From assembly GCA_012295275.1 (NCBI GenBank), contig CM022672.1, forward strand, positions 24,513,930 to 24,577,929: a stretch of 64,000 bases of DNA, given 5' to 3'. The translations under genes and the position numbers were made by a program. This DNA is from Chrysomallon squamiferum (Eukaryota; Mollusca; Gastropoda; Neomphalida; Peltospiridae). Numbering within the stretch: position 1 is the first letter of the stretch; every line of letters starts with the position of its first letter. Below the pieces are notes generated by a model. The model saw only the letters and a list, made by a program, of their open reading frames with translations, searched no databases and had not been told where the DNA came from. Positions 25,601 through 41,200 of the stretch are shown here, in pieces.

Positions 25601-28600
25601 ATACTTTTTTTTATTATTCACGAATAATCTATACCATAACTCTGATAAAAAGCATGGAGGATATTTTTAATAATATGTAAGTAAAAAATTTAGGGTATTT
25701 CCATTCAATATATCTAAAGATTTCTAGCCCTCATACTGACCACAGATGTAGATTGGACAGTGTAGAATGAGGATTTGAATATATCGAAATCCCCTAACAG
25801 TTTAGCCCTAGCAGGGACACAGTTATTTGAGATATGCATATTTAAATTCTAATTAATAATTGTAATTGTTAGATATTTTAATCTTTAGAAAAATATATTT
25901 AATGGTGTTTTGTTTTGGGAAAATATTGGCAGCTAAAAATATTTTAATCATAAACAAAGCACCATTTATCCAATAAGCCAAATTTTTAGAAAAAAAAAAA
26001 AAAATCAGAATTCCCCATCTATTCAATTAAATATACAGATCATTAATATTTTCAGCCTTTTCTTCTCAGGTCTTAATGGATCGTCTGTTATACATACCAG
26101 CTGGCAGGATGGCAGTTGGGTTGATTTTACATTGTTTAGTGTGTCTCTTCCTGAATTTGGACATCAAAATATAGCTGCTTTTATGGATAAAAAATTATTT
26201 TATCTATGGAATGTGGCTCCTTTTAACAGTGTTAAAGCCTGTGTGGTATGCCAGTATCAACATAAAGGTCAGAAAATATCTGAATATTTCACTGATATAA
26301 AAAGTAAACTAGATACTTACAAACCTAATAAAATATTATCAATACCACTGTGCAATTCTTAAATCTTTTTAAAGAGATTTTGCTTTCGTGGGATAGGCAA
26401 GTTTATAATGGTAATAAAAAGCCACAATTAAAACAGGGAGATTTATTTCTGTATCTTAAGAACAGTAGCAGGAATAATAAATTTTGTGTCCAAACAAATA
26501 GCATGACTAATCATTTTAATATACATTTTTTCAAACATATATTATTTTCAGACTGTAATCAGCCAGTACTTAAATCAAAAGCAAGACACATCAAATGGAC
26601 ATATAAGCCATTGTCATTAAAGAAATCCTTTGATAATTTTGTCATTGGACTTGAAAACTTTCTGACTTTTTATCCTATCTATGAAAAAGAAGGCTACATT
26701 CAGGTGTGTTTATTTTAAATGAAAATTTGTATAGCATTTGTAAATTCGTGATAAGATGCTAATTTCTGATGGTCTTACAGTATGAATCTTACACATGTAT
26801 TAAGAATTCTATAAGTTCAACCTTTTTCTGATGAAAATTTGCTGTTAAACTACATTAAATGAAACTATTTTTAAATTCTTTTGTGCAATGTTTTAACATA
26901 TAATTTCTGAAATACTATCTGAAGATTAATTTAGGTCAACAAATAGTGAATATGGAAATCAGAAGTGATAATGTATAGCATGTAAAGATGAAAATGCTTT
27001 AATATATAGTGAAATGTGATGAATATCCAGTACATTAACAAAAAGCAAACAAAATAAATATTTATATTGTTTGGTTTTGTAAAAATATTAATACATTTAA
27101 GAATTACAAATACAACTGATTCTCTGAATGAATTTCCTTCTGTTTAATTTTGCAGGCTGATTTTCAAATTGACTTTGTACTACATTTCTTCAAGTGTGTT
27201 TCAAATCGAGGAGACAGCGAACCAACATCAATGAGAAACATATTCAACATTGAATATTCACTGGATCAGTTTGAAGTGTTTTCATTTATTGCAGACCAAT
27301 ATAATCAGCAAATGGTAAACTGGAATATTTTTTTTCTTATTTTTTTAATCGAATAATAGTCCTTTCTTATTGATTTCAGAGATATATTCTGAATAGCAGT
27401 GTATTATTGCTTTACTCTTTCCATAAGGACTTAGTAATTGTTTAAGGAAATATTAGTATTTTAGATTATATTTCCTATGATAAAACAAAAACACATTTAT
27501 ATATATATTTTTGAACTCAATTTGTTTAAAGTTTCTCAGTTATTTAAAAAAAAAATGTATTAAGATAATAATTGGAAAGGATTTACAGAACCTTTTTTGT
27601 TCTCTACACCCTGTAGTTTGTAGCAGTTAAAATCAACTATTAGAAACACAGGATTTAATTATATGTTGAATTTGTCTTGAATGGCATTTTTAAAGGAATT
27701 TTCATGTGGACCTCAAGCTTATGTTGTCAAGTCAATTCCACTGCTTCCACCAGTTATAGCAAGATTTATTAGAATGTCCTGGAAGTATGAAAGGAAGCCA
27801 TCATTCACAATTTCCATTGAACTGTTTGGATGTCCTGCACGAACTTCAGGTAATCTAACCATTTAATAAGCAAGAGCCTCAAAAAGTTTTAAACTGATTA
27901 CATTTTCACTTAAAGTTTATCCTTTTTCTTTAATATCATTATTATTTATTGTCAAACTCAAAAGGGCTTATTTTGGTCATGTCTATGTGATTGACTTTTT
28001 ATGGTTATTGTTATTTATTTATTTTTACATAAACAATATATCTTCTAATAATATATCTACAGAGAGACAAAATACCAGTTATAATTATTACTTGTATATG
28101 TATTATATTTTCACCATTGTTTTGCAACAGAGCTATCTTTAATGTTGTTTTTCATTAGATGTAGGACAGATAAACACTGAATGTGGAAACAGACCCAGTC
28201 AGTATTCACTACTCCCATCTCTCAGATCTTTCACATGTTTTTACAAACGGTGCATAGGAACAAGAATGAATTGTGGTAATATTCGTTATTACTATGATTT
28301 GGGTTTTGACAGTTGTTCCTCATTGGGACCTTGTGATAATTTGCCCTGTAAAGATGGATCAATATGCTTGGAGAGAAGACATAATTTTAAATGTCACTGC
28401 CCAGTTACAATAGATGGAGACTGCAGTAAGTATGAACTTAATAAATACAATTTTTTTAAAAATGTGCTTCTGCTAGATAATGCAAGAGCCAGGTTGATTA
28501 AGGTATATCAAACTGGTGAACAAATACTGATATATGAACTCTATGGAGTCACTTAATGGATATTCCAGATTGTTAGTGTGGTATCTTTTGGTGGCCAAAA

Positions 28601-31600
28601 TACCCATAAAGTGAGCTTCTTGTTGTTTGTCTTTGTTTTTTTTCTGTGGAAAGGAGCTCAGAAAAGATATTTGCCACTAACAAAAAGGAGTAGCCCACAA
28701 AATGTGGTTTAAAACTATGCATTCGATGTCATAGATTAACAATGTGTTGAGTTCATCATTAAATATTATATTTCCAATTTAATATTTTAAGTAAATTCTT
28801 TAAGAAAAAGCCATAAAAGAATCTTATTTATTCAGAATTCAGATTAACTAGGGATTAATTATAGGTATTACTTTAAAAAAGCATAATTTCAGTAACAAAC
28901 TTATTTTATCTCAATATTTTTTTTGTTTCAGAGTATGTTTCAGAGATGCATGTTATGATTGAAAATAGTCTAATCAAAGTAGATGATTATGTCACAGTTT
29001 ACTTTGTTCTGAAAGACACAAAGAAAAATCTTAAGTTTTATATTAATGTAACAGAAGAATATTCCTGTACACCAGAATTACATATGCTTTCGGAGCCAAA
29101 TGGTTTTCAGTATTATTGTGGCATAATAAAATATCAAATAACAGATGCAGGCACATTCAATGTAACAGCAAAACGAACTGTTAAAGGGTTTCTTCAGTCT
29201 AGTAACACTGCAACATTTAGAGTTTCTTTTCTTAATCAAGTAACCAAGGTATGTTTGGGAAGTTTAAGAATCACTGGTGCTGCAAAGAGCATGCAGTTGG
29301 CTTTTGTATATGAAATAGGAAAGAAGTTGTATTTCAGATCATCAGGTACAGGAGCTTGTCAAAATAAACCAAATTTTATTATAACATCATACAGATGGAC
29401 CCTCAAATCTTACAAATTTAAGGATGCTTTGCGATGCTACACCAACAAAGATTTTGATGCAGTAAGGTTACCTTTTCAAATAGGAAATAAAAATACTTTA
29501 ACAGTGCCAAGTGATATGCTGAAGGAAGGATTATACCGACTCTGTCTTAATATTACAGTTTTCTATTTTGAAACATATCACAAAGAATCATGTGTAAGTA
29601 AACAAAACCTGTTTCAACAACCTTTTTTTTTCTCTTTAAAAAATATGGCTTTGTCATTTAATAAAAGGTGGTAATTTAATCATTTATATAATACCATGTT
29701 TTCTTTTCATTTACTGAGTAGCAAAAATTGTGATGTTTTAGTCTGTAGAGTACCTTTGGTGAGATTAAATTATTTTGATCTTAATAAAGGATTAAAATAT
29801 TGTTAAATCTTTATCTGAAACAAAATACTGCTGAACGATGAAGTTGTTTTCATATATTTGTTGTTTCATTCTAGTACATAGAATAGACTGTATTTCAAAA
29901 TAAACATACTGGTCTCTGCCTTCAGTTAATGATCTTCTTTGAGGAAATAATTCTTTAGTATTTGTGGCTTAAAATAAGTCCAAATTGAGAATTCCAAGCA
30001 CCTGCTGAATTCAGTAAAAGTATTAAATAAAATTATTTATTGGAATTATTTATTTTGTCCTGTTAGCCTCTCTTGTTCTCAGTTACTGTGTTTAGTTCCA
30101 TAACTTTTAAAAATATTTATTTTTAATTTTTCAGTTAGTTTTTTTTTTTTCAGGGTTTTTTTAAAATATATATACCACCTCTGAAGGTTATTATTGAGCC
30201 ATCTGAGATTCATCAAGTTATTCCAAACAATTTTCCAGTAATACTGGATGCTTCACAAAGCATGGATCCAAAAACAGGCGACAGTTATGGTCTCAAGTAA
30301 GTGTTTTTTTTTTTTAATATATGTGGTTCAACATTAATTATTATTATTTCAGTAATTTATTTTTCATAAAATACAAAAGATTCAATATCCAAAGAAAATA
30401 GTTTGTTTAAAACATGTAAATACTTTATTTTTTAAAACTTAATAGTTTTCAAACATTGAACTTTATTAGAAATATGTTTTACATTATTTCAGATACCAGT
30501 GGTATTGTAATAAAAAAAGTGGAAAACCTGGTTGTGAAAATGTAAAACAGAGTTTTCTTTCTGATTCAGATTTTGATTATATGACTCCAGATATGTTGCC
30601 AGTTACAGGTATCTCCAAAAAGTACTGCAGAAATCAATTTTAATATTATATGTTTATAATTGTAAGCAACAAGTTTATGTGACAGAGGTTGCTGTTTCTT
30701 TGTTTTTATATTTTTCAAACATATAACTTTCTCTGATGCTCATTGTTATAACTATATCAGACAAATTAAATTGCACACTTCCTTTAATCAATGTAGAGTT
30801 GGTAAGAAAAACATTATCGTAATTCAGAATATTATGTTTAAATAAGCTTTAAAACGTTTTACAAAATATCAGTATCTCAAAATTAGGCATACTCTTCCTT
30901 ATGCCTTAACACAGCAAGGGGTTTTCAGATTTACATTACAAGGTCATCCACGAAAATCATCATCATGTAGAAATCTGCAGGTAAAAATAGTAATAACATT
31001 ACAGATTAAAACCCATTGGAAGTGACCACTTTACAATTGTATATATCTAATTTTGAGTTCAAAATAACAAAATAATGTGTAAAAGCACATTTCTAAATTT
31101 TGATCATTAAATAAAAAGTGTAACATCTGGTATTAATCTTTAACACAGAGCCTGTACTGAATATACAAAAAGGATATATGACTGTGAATGAAACATACTT
31201 CATAACTGTCGAAATTAGTAAAGATGGTTTGGAATCAAGAAAAACTGTGACAGTGCATAGTTTGCCATCAAATGCTCCAAAGCTCAGAATCAGGTAATCT
31301 TTATGTTTCTTTAGACATACCATACCTTTTATGATGTTTTCAGAAAAACAGCAAATATTATCCACAAATAAACAATGTACAATTGGACTGTGGGTGGTTT
31401 TACGGTATATAGTTGTTAACAGCCAAAAGTAACCAACAGAATACGGTAAATAATTCACAGTTTTTCTCCATCCAGTTTCCTGTTGTAAAAACATTTGTTT
31501 CATCTGTGAGCTAGGATTAATTTGAAAGTTGCCTCTTCTAGAGATGCCACTAATAATCCAAAGGAAACTATCAGACAGAATTTCCTGTAAACATTAATCT

Positions 31601-32149
31601 TTGTAGTGCACCCATGACAGAATGGAAAGAACCAAAGTTTTGCAAATTCTGTACTGATTGAGTTAGTGCTGTACTTCATTGTTTCTTCATTCTAATTTCC
31701 TTTACAACATTTTTATTAAAATTATTATTTCTCTAGTTATTTATGTAGTTTTTATTTTTATTTTTAGCTTGTTATATTCAAACTGATGCCTATCGCTGAC
31801 ATTATCTCTTAGCCTAAATTAATAATGAATCCAGAAATTTATAATAATATACAAAAATAAAATAAACAAACAAAATTAATTAAAATAATTAAAAAAAAAT
31901 AAAGATTATGCCGAACTTCAGTAATTATAAAGTAAAAAAAAAATGTGAGATAGATATCTCATTTTGAAAGAACATATCTCCAGAAGTGATTATTATATTA
32001 AGGTGAATTTTTTCCTTTGTCATAATTTAGTACTGCTTTAGAAAACAAGTCATGAAAAGCATGCTGAAATTTAATTTTATCTGCACTTAACAAAATTACT
32101 TCAGAACAAGTGAAGCAAATGCTATAACAAATGCTATAATCACACACAT

Positions 32150-32206
<57 letters not shown>

Positions 32207-35200
32207 GTCTTTGCTTTGTGTTTCCCTGTGTACATCATTTCTCTAACATATCAGCAACCAATAAGGGACAAATTTCAGTTGGCATCATTTCTGTTTTGAA
32301 ATTGCATCATTTTGAACAAATAAAAAGGAAAGTATGAGTATTATGTGAATGTCAAGCAGCATCATATAAGTAATACCATTATGTTGTCTTCCTACAATGC
32401 ATTGCAAGTACCTTGTATACATTAGTCTTATTTTAGATGTTACCTTTGCTCAACTATCTCAGTTTAATTACGTCAACTTTTAACTATGTCAGCTAAATCT
32501 CATGTATGTGGAAACTCATTTGGTGGTAGAAGTGAAGTTGTAGTAGAATTGGTTTAGAAATTAAGCTAGAGGTAATAAAATGCTGTAAAAGTAGTGATCA
32601 GTGGTGACAATTTAGTGCTAGAATGTATATCTAAGTTATTTACATTAATTCCTCTTTATACATTGTTTTCATTATATATACTGAGGACTCTTATATATAT
32701 ATATGCATGCATAGTTTGTTTTGAATAATTATTTTATAGTCAAATACATTTTTCTTTATTTTGTTTTTAGATGTCTTCATAACTGTAGAGAAGAAGTCAC
32801 CTCATCTGAGATTTTATCATTGTCAGTGGTCTGTGAAAACTGTGTCTCTGTAAATACATCCCTGGTTAAATATAAGTGGCTGTTATCTAGCAAAAAACTA
32901 GGTAACATCCCATATTCAGTTTGGAAAAGTAAATCAAGCACTGGCAATGATAAAGAGGCAATAGTATTAAAAGAAAAAACACTTAACTTCTCTGATACAT
33001 ATGTATTTACAGTCAGTGGTGAGCTCTGCAATACTTCTTTTTTTTTGTTTTTTGTTTTTTTGGTGTGTGTAAACAATTTACAGTTTGCAAAAGAACATGC
33101 TATTACTGAAAATAATTACAACAATAATAATTTTTTTTGTAACAGTTACATGGTTTTCAACAAATCATTGTGCATGTAATTCTCAAAATATGTGACATCA
33201 GAGAAATAATTAAATAATAATATAATATAGTTTTTATTAAAACAATTTTAATATTTTAATCTTAATTTGGACAGAAAAAGTCAAAAAAAAGAAAGAAAAA
33301 AAAGAAATTGAATTGCAAATCAGAATTCAAAAATGTTTTGAACTGTAATTAAATTATTAATCCAAAAATCATTCATAATTCACAAAATATTCTTTTAAAT
33401 TAGAAATATTATACATTGAATTAAAACATAATTTCACTTGATAATAAATTTCATTTTGACAAGTGGAAGTACTGACATTTGTAAGTTTTCCTGGATGAAT
33501 AAACTAAAAACAACAAAAAGCCTATTTTTGAAGGCCCAGCACTTATTATGGTTATAACTTAAAATTACAAACTTACACTTAATATTAATTTGTTATTTTA
33601 TTTTTTAATATATTAATGTAAAAAATAAATATGCTTATTAGTAACTATTTTTAAATGTGCCTGAAAAACTAACAGTCCGGTCTGCTGGTTGTTTCTTTCC
33701 AGCAGAATGTTTTTTTAAAACAAGTCATGGTAACTAAATGTTTGATAAAACAGTCTAGAGTGATAAAAAGAATATTAAACAATTTACTATTCATTCTTGA
33801 AAAGTAAAATTATTACTGTATTTCCATTAATATTATTCATTTATTTTCAGCCGATACAGATAATGGATTGAAAGGACATGTTATGATCACTTTAAAAACT
33901 GCCAAACCACCAGGTGGTGGAAAATGTAGCATATCTCCTAAAACAGGCAAAGCTCTCGTCACTGAGTTTGTTGTTTCGTGTGCTGGCTATTTCACCTTCA
34001 ACATGCCTTTGTCATACACTGTCTACCAAAATGATTATGAAACAGGTATTATGAAATGTTTTCATACACAGTTTCAGTCACTGTTCTGAATGTTTTTTAT
34101 ATTGCTGAGTATCTAGGATTAAGTCATTTAGATTTTATACATATTGTTTTTGTCACAATCACCAACATCAACAGAATATGGTTTCAGGTACCCTGTTATA
34201 TCATGGATTTGAAGATACAGTAACACTTAAGCTTCCTGAAGGACCAGAAGAAATGGATTTTTGGATAACATTAACAGTGACTGCTACAAATGCAGTTGGT
34301 ACCAGAACATCATTTCCTCTTACTGTGCAGGTAAATATTCACAAGTGTATTGTGCTTATGAAATTTTAATAGGAATAATTTTCAGCAGAAAAAGCTATAA
34401 TTCAGATGTGTATATTGTTATTTATAAAGTAGAACGGTAGCAAAAATTGAAAAAAGATATGATTCAAATGATAAATAGACATTGAAGTGAAAGATTTAAA
34501 ACATTTAAAAATTTTCTTATTTAAATATGAGGATTTAAACCCAAAATTTAATAAAAACGTTCGCCTGGATACTTACCTAAGCTTTTTTCCACTCATTTCA
34601 AATTACAGTGAGTGAGTTTTTGCCATTTGATTCTCTAGAATATAAAGATTGTTCAGTTCTTACTACATTTAATTAATAATGCTGATTCTTTACCCATAGT
34701 GTTTCAAAATCTTTATGTATGAGAAACCTTTTTCTTTCATGAATTGTGTTAATTTCCAGGTTCTGAATCCTCAAGATTCAAAAGAAACTTCTGTTGAATT
34801 TTTCGATAAAATTTTAAATGATGCATCATCTGATTTTAGATTAATGAAAACACCTGTTCAAAGTAGGTTTTTTGTGTATGGATGTGGATCTGTATGATTT
34901 TTTATATATATTTTTATTATTTTCTTGTGTGTGTGTATATGAGAGAAAGAGAGAGATTATTACTGTAGATAACACACAAACACACACAAACAGAGAGAGA
35001 AAGAGAGAGAGAGTGTGAAATTGTATATACACTTCAGTGTTATTTCCTTTGATGAGTTATGGAATTCAAAAATACATTTTAAATGTCTTTTTCTTCTTTT
35101 TTTAAATCTTTATATGGTTTAACCAGATATGAAAGAAAACAAGAGACCATGCAATTATCAGTAAAATAGTTTAATTCACATCTACCACATACATACAAAA

Positions 35201-38200
35201 TGAATACAATTTGGTTTTTAAAATATTTCTGATTTTAGGAATAAAATAAATCTAATAATGATTTTTACATACTAATTGTTTTAATGTCACTATTTGCATT
35301 AATAAACATGATAAAATAATTTGGTTTGTATTTTATTTCTTTTCAGATTTTCTTCAACAAGCAAAAAATGTTGTAGGAATGCTTGGTAAAAATAAGCATG
35401 CACTGTCTTCTGAAAAACTGAAGGAGTCACAAGTAAATATTATTTTCTTTGTTAGTATAAAATAAGAAATGAATGGATTTCTATAATAAGCATAGTCTAA
35501 GTATCAGCTTCATTTATCTATTTTCTGGTTGTCAGTTAAGTTTCATTTTTGTATTGTGCTTATTGAAACCTAGCTTTTGGTTTACTTGTTGATTTATATT
35601 TTCTAAGCACCAAGGTTAACTTAAATCATCAATTTATAAATAAATAATTAGTAAATATACATTTGTAAAAAATGGTTCCAGAAACAAATCATTTGGTGTT
35701 ACTGAGCATAGAATTTGAGTTGATTGGTTTGTTTTATTATTAATTTTTATTTTAAATATTGATGGAATGTTTTGTTATTTCTCAGCTATTAATGTCTGCT
35801 GTTATTTATTAAGTATGATTAAACAGTAATTTCTTTATTTAATACTGTCATTATATGTACAGAAATTTTCAATGATTTATGCTTTATTTTAGATGCGTAA
35901 TGACCTGCTAAATGATATTAGTAAAATTGACATAGATGATGAGTACACACTGTTACAGATGGCAGACATTATGGCTGATATCACAGTACAAGAAGAGGAT
36001 ATGTCTAACAAGATGGAGGTAGGTTTTATGAGGCATAAATAAATTGTTTAGTAACAGCTTCAAATTTTCATTTGTGTATTATGCTATTAGGATATGAATA
36101 GCAGTTTGTTGAAATAAACATGGATAAATAATAAATATGAAAGAAAACATTTCATAAAAAGACAAATAATGTTATAGCACTATTCATTTTTTAATCAATC
36201 CTTTACTTGACAAAACAAAATAATGATAAAGTGGCAGTATGCATAGTGTCATCTGCATCTGAATTTAACTTTTTAAATATAAATATAAAAATAAAAACTG
36301 TTATTATAATATTTATTAGCTATATTTTTATGAATACTGTTTAGCAAGATTTCTGATATTTCTGAGTGTTTTGTTGTTTAATTTATCTTTTTAATTTATT
36401 ATTATTTTTAATGAAGGCAAGAGTTATAACCGCAATTTTATTAGTGATGTCAGTTAAATACATAAGTATTTTGTCTGCACAGGTTAGGAGCTTATCTGTA
36501 TCCCGTAAAATTATAAAGTCCTTACTTCGAATATCAAAAGCTTCTCCAGCTATTGCAAGAGCTGTTGCCAAGTATGTTCAAATATATATATATTTCTAAT
36601 ATTATGAAAAGGTCCAGAAATACTTCTCTTTTTTTAAATATAAAAATTAATTATTAAATGCTGAAATAATATTTACAACAAATTTCTAGTCTGCTGAACA
36701 ATCAAATAGAATTCTTTAAACTGTTTAGTGCACATATTAGTAATCCTGTTATAAAATACTGAGGTATGATCACTGGTTTTTAAAAATGTTGATAAATAAA
36801 AGTATAAGAAAAAATAATTTTAAAGATTTTTCTTGGGAACAGGAAGCAAACTGAATCACTGTATGCCATTATACCATTTGCAAAAGAAGAAAAGAAGCCA
36901 CCAATAGGTGTAATGCCACCAACAGTCTCACCAGAATATGCACAAAAGGTTTGTGTAACATTAAGGTTACTCTGCTACTAATACAGAATTCAACTTAATT
37001 GTATAAAATTAAAGAAAAATCTCCAATATCTTGTTAATCCAGTTTGAGTATTATAATCAAAAGTTAAAGATTTATGTTTTAATTGTTATAATTGTTCTAA
37101 TATTCAGAATGTTCTAACAACAGATATGTCAATAAATATTATTAAGTTGCTTATAAGTTTTAAATAATATACGTGCATACACACATACATGTATAGTGAC
37201 TCATGATATTTCTAGTCTTTTTAGCATTTAATTTCAAGTAGTTAAAACAAAAATAAAAATATAAAATAACTGAACTGTTAAAATATATTTGTACTTCAGA
37301 ATATAGCAATTTAAATAATATTTCTAAATCTTTTCAGATGAAGAACAAATCAAAAATGATACTGAATCTGTTTTCTGAAGTTGGTGAAGCAATGCTGGGT
37401 TCACTTAAAACTGTAGTTGAAGATCCCATAAAAATCAAAACAAAACAAGCAGTGTTGTTAGTATTACGCAGAAAGCCAAATGTTAGAGAGATTCAAATTA
37501 TAGCAGATGAAAAAAAGGCTGATGAAGTTGGTGGTACTTTCGTTTTCCCTAAAGCTAATACACTTGCTAGTGACTACAAAGTAACTAAACCAGTGGACAC
37601 ACAAGTAAATTCCATATTAAAATTTCCTTATAGGATATGTACATTAAAATTCTAAAGATAGTTTTACATCTAATTTATACTTTTCTAGGACACTGTAGTA
37701 ACAACAACATTTTTAAGTGAAGTTGGTTTTGAAGTAAAGATTTAAGTGAAAATATGCATTTGGAAGATTATGCATTTGTAAAATATATTTGATTACCTTC
37801 TATGATATACAGAAGTTTCAATATCAACATTCGATCAACAAAAATAATGTTTTTGATTGTTTCTAGTAGATATTTTAGAGCTTCTAGAATTTAAAAAAAT
37901 AATAGAAATAAAGAAATATAAAAATTCCTTAATTTTTAAATAAAAGTTTAAAATTTTCCATTATACAGAAATACTGGTTGTTGTTTTGTTCTAATTTTTA
38001 ATTATTTTTTTTTTAATTATTATTTCTTAGTACTGTTATTAGATTATATTTTTCTTTTAGGTATTGTTCTTGGGAAAAAATCCATTTATTTGGTCACAAT
38101 CAGCCAATAGCATTAATCTGCCAGTGATGAAAGTATCATTAGAAACTGAAATGAGAAGACTTTCATTATATAATCTCTCTACACCAGTAGCATTCTTTAT

Positions 38201-41200
38201 TTCAGTTAATTGTAAGGCATAAATATAACATAATATAGAGATTTATTTGTTGTGTACAAGTCCCAAGAGACATTCAGCATTTATTTACATATATTTTACA
38301 AGCATGAAACAGACATACACAGCTAACGTCCTTTTAAACTCAAACAACTATCTGTATTTCAGGATTTCCTAAAAAATAAACACATTTTGTGGTTCTGTGT
38401 TATATTTACTTTTAATTACATTTACTCTGAAAACCAAACAAAATTTCAAGAAGTATACACAATCAACTAACAAAATCAAGTAGTATGTTCTGGAGTGTTT
38501 GAGTCTCTTTGAAACAACCATCTAATCAGACTGTTAACTAGAATTCATATATTTTTAAAAAGCATATGTCATTCAGTTATCTAGATGAAATTGAAAATTA
38601 TAACAGAAATAGACATACAGATGCATTAGTAGGAATGAGATTTTCAGTTCTGAAAATAAGCAACAACATAAACATGGATTTATCTAAAAAATATGATGCA
38701 TGTGGGTCTTTCTGTAGATAATAAATGGATAATAACATGTTTTTATACAAACTTTGATAACAGCATGGTTTAAAATTATTTTTTGAGATTATTATTATTA
38801 TTTGTATTTTTAAAACAGTTTCAAAAATTCTGCCAGATGATGAGATACATTCTTTAAATGTCACGACTGACCAAGATGATCATACAATAACATATTCTAA
38901 TGCCATTCAAATAAAAATTCCAGCAATACATGGGAAAACACAAGTTTTGAAGATTTTTTCTTTAGACAGTTCACTGACACTACAGGTATATGTTGGAAGT
39001 AGACAGTTTGATGTCAGCATAGACAATATTGAAAAAAAAGGATTTGAGTGGCCTATTCGTGAAATTGCTCTTTTGAAATATGAGAACCATAAACAGGATC
39101 CTTATTTGTTATTTTTACCTGAAGAATTTCTTGGAGAAAACAAAACTAGTTTTTTTGTTGGAATCCGAGTTAAGGTAATTTAGATTTTTATTATATATAA
39201 TTGAAATAAATTTTATGATTATGATATGGTACTGTTATTTATGAATATTATTTTATTATTATTTCCTTTTTTATTAATATTCATCAGTATGGATTAAAAT
39301 ATTAAAACCATTCGTGCTTGATGATTTTCTGCTGTTAACTGGCAAATACGTTTCTAGAGATGAAACATTTAAAAAATTTAAAGTCATAAATAAATTTTAA
39401 ATTATTCATTATTATAGTAAACTATTTAATCATATTAGCATTCAATTTGTAATTATTGTTTTGATAAAATTTTGTAGTCAAATTTTGAAGTAAAGATTTA
39501 CAAAAGAACACCAAATTATATTCTGTCTGGAATAATTTTATTATTTATTTCTATGAAAGTTCAATTAAAGAACTTTTAATATATTGTAAACTTATTAATA
39601 GAACTGTCCCCCATTTATAGGGGACCTTTATAATTCTTGCTTTGCTTAACCTAGATCAGGTTGACAGGATATTATTATTAAGAATGGCTTGACTGATCTA
39701 AAAAAAATATATATATATATTATATATATTCAGATTTTGTATTTTTCTTTTATTGAATAGCCAGGTCAATATCTTAATCTTGGACAGTCAAAAACGGCTT
39801 TTGTTTATGTTGGAATACAGACTTTTACAATTGAATGCTTCTTCTGGAATGAAAGGAGAGAAGCCTGGTCAAAAGAAGGTTGTTTGGTTAGCATTAAATT
39901 AATCTGTGTGTTTCGTATTTCAACACTTTAAAATAAATTCTAGCATATAATGCATAAATCAGTATTAATTTTTAATTTATACATTATTGGCTCTCTATTA
40001 TATTAAGAAATAAAGAAAAAAATGTGTGTATTAAAAAGATTTAAGGACACTGTTTTCAGTGTTTTCCAAAATTAATAATAATTAAATTAAATGCTCTATT
40101 TTTTATTTTATTTTTATTTTTTAATATTGTATTTTAAAACTTATAATTAATTGTCTTTAACACAAACATTTTTGAAAGTAGAAAATGTAAAAATTGTCTT
40201 TTTATTTAATACAGCCAGGACCATTTACAACTTTAACCAGTTTACACTGTTGGTGTAATCATCTGACAAGTTTCTCTGGTGGCATTTTCATTGCACCTAA
40301 TACAGTGGATCCTGTCGCTGACACTGCCATGTTCTTTACCTTTTTTGATAATCCTGTGGTTGTCACTGTTGTGGTTGCTGTTTGGATAATCTATTTTTTA
40401 TTACTGAGTTGGGCTCACAGAGCAGATGCTAAAGATACAAGAAAGGTTAGGAAGAAATAGGTTGATGGATTTTTCTGCCTAATATAACTGATGTTTTTGT
40501 TTCAGAAAACAGTTGCCTGCATTATTTTAGTAAATTTTTTAAAGTTATTAGAACAAAGACGTATTTGATTTAAATGAGCCAAAAATATGTTTATAATTTT
40601 GTAATATGTTTATTTAATCATTTAATCAGTCACTGGTTGGACATTTTTTATAATAAAAAAAACATTTTCCTGAAACTGATGGTAGTAAATCGTGTTTTTC
40701 ACAAATCAAATCATGCATTTAATTTTAATGTGTTTATTTTTTTAATTATTTAACAATTTACCAAATTTAAAGGAAAATTAAAAATACAATTTGGTATTGG
40801 TTGTATTTATTGCTTAATAATAAATATTGAAATATCTGACATTTAGAATTAAATATTGTATCTAAATATACTTGGTGTGCTAAACCCCTTATCAATGGCC
40901 AGCTGGTAACTGGCATGCAAGGATTTATGAAAACTGGTGTATTCCATGTAATTGATTAAGATGTGACTTCTTAATTGTTTTCTAAGGAAAAAACCCACCT
41001 TATTTACATTTAATTCTTGAGATATCAAATAATGAATATATATCATGGAGAGCATTTGAGGTATCACTGCAATTAAATCATTTATTGTTTTTGAAAAAAT
41101 AAATAACATAAATAAAATTTAAAAATGTATTTAAAATTGTGTCATGATAACATTTTTTTGTTTTGACAGTCTGGTATCTCAGTTCTTTCTGACAACAGCT

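Noticed and set aside
31998-32201. Minus-strand Cys-Val repeat peptide
   Set aside because: Pure translation of a CA/GT microsatellite in an intron.
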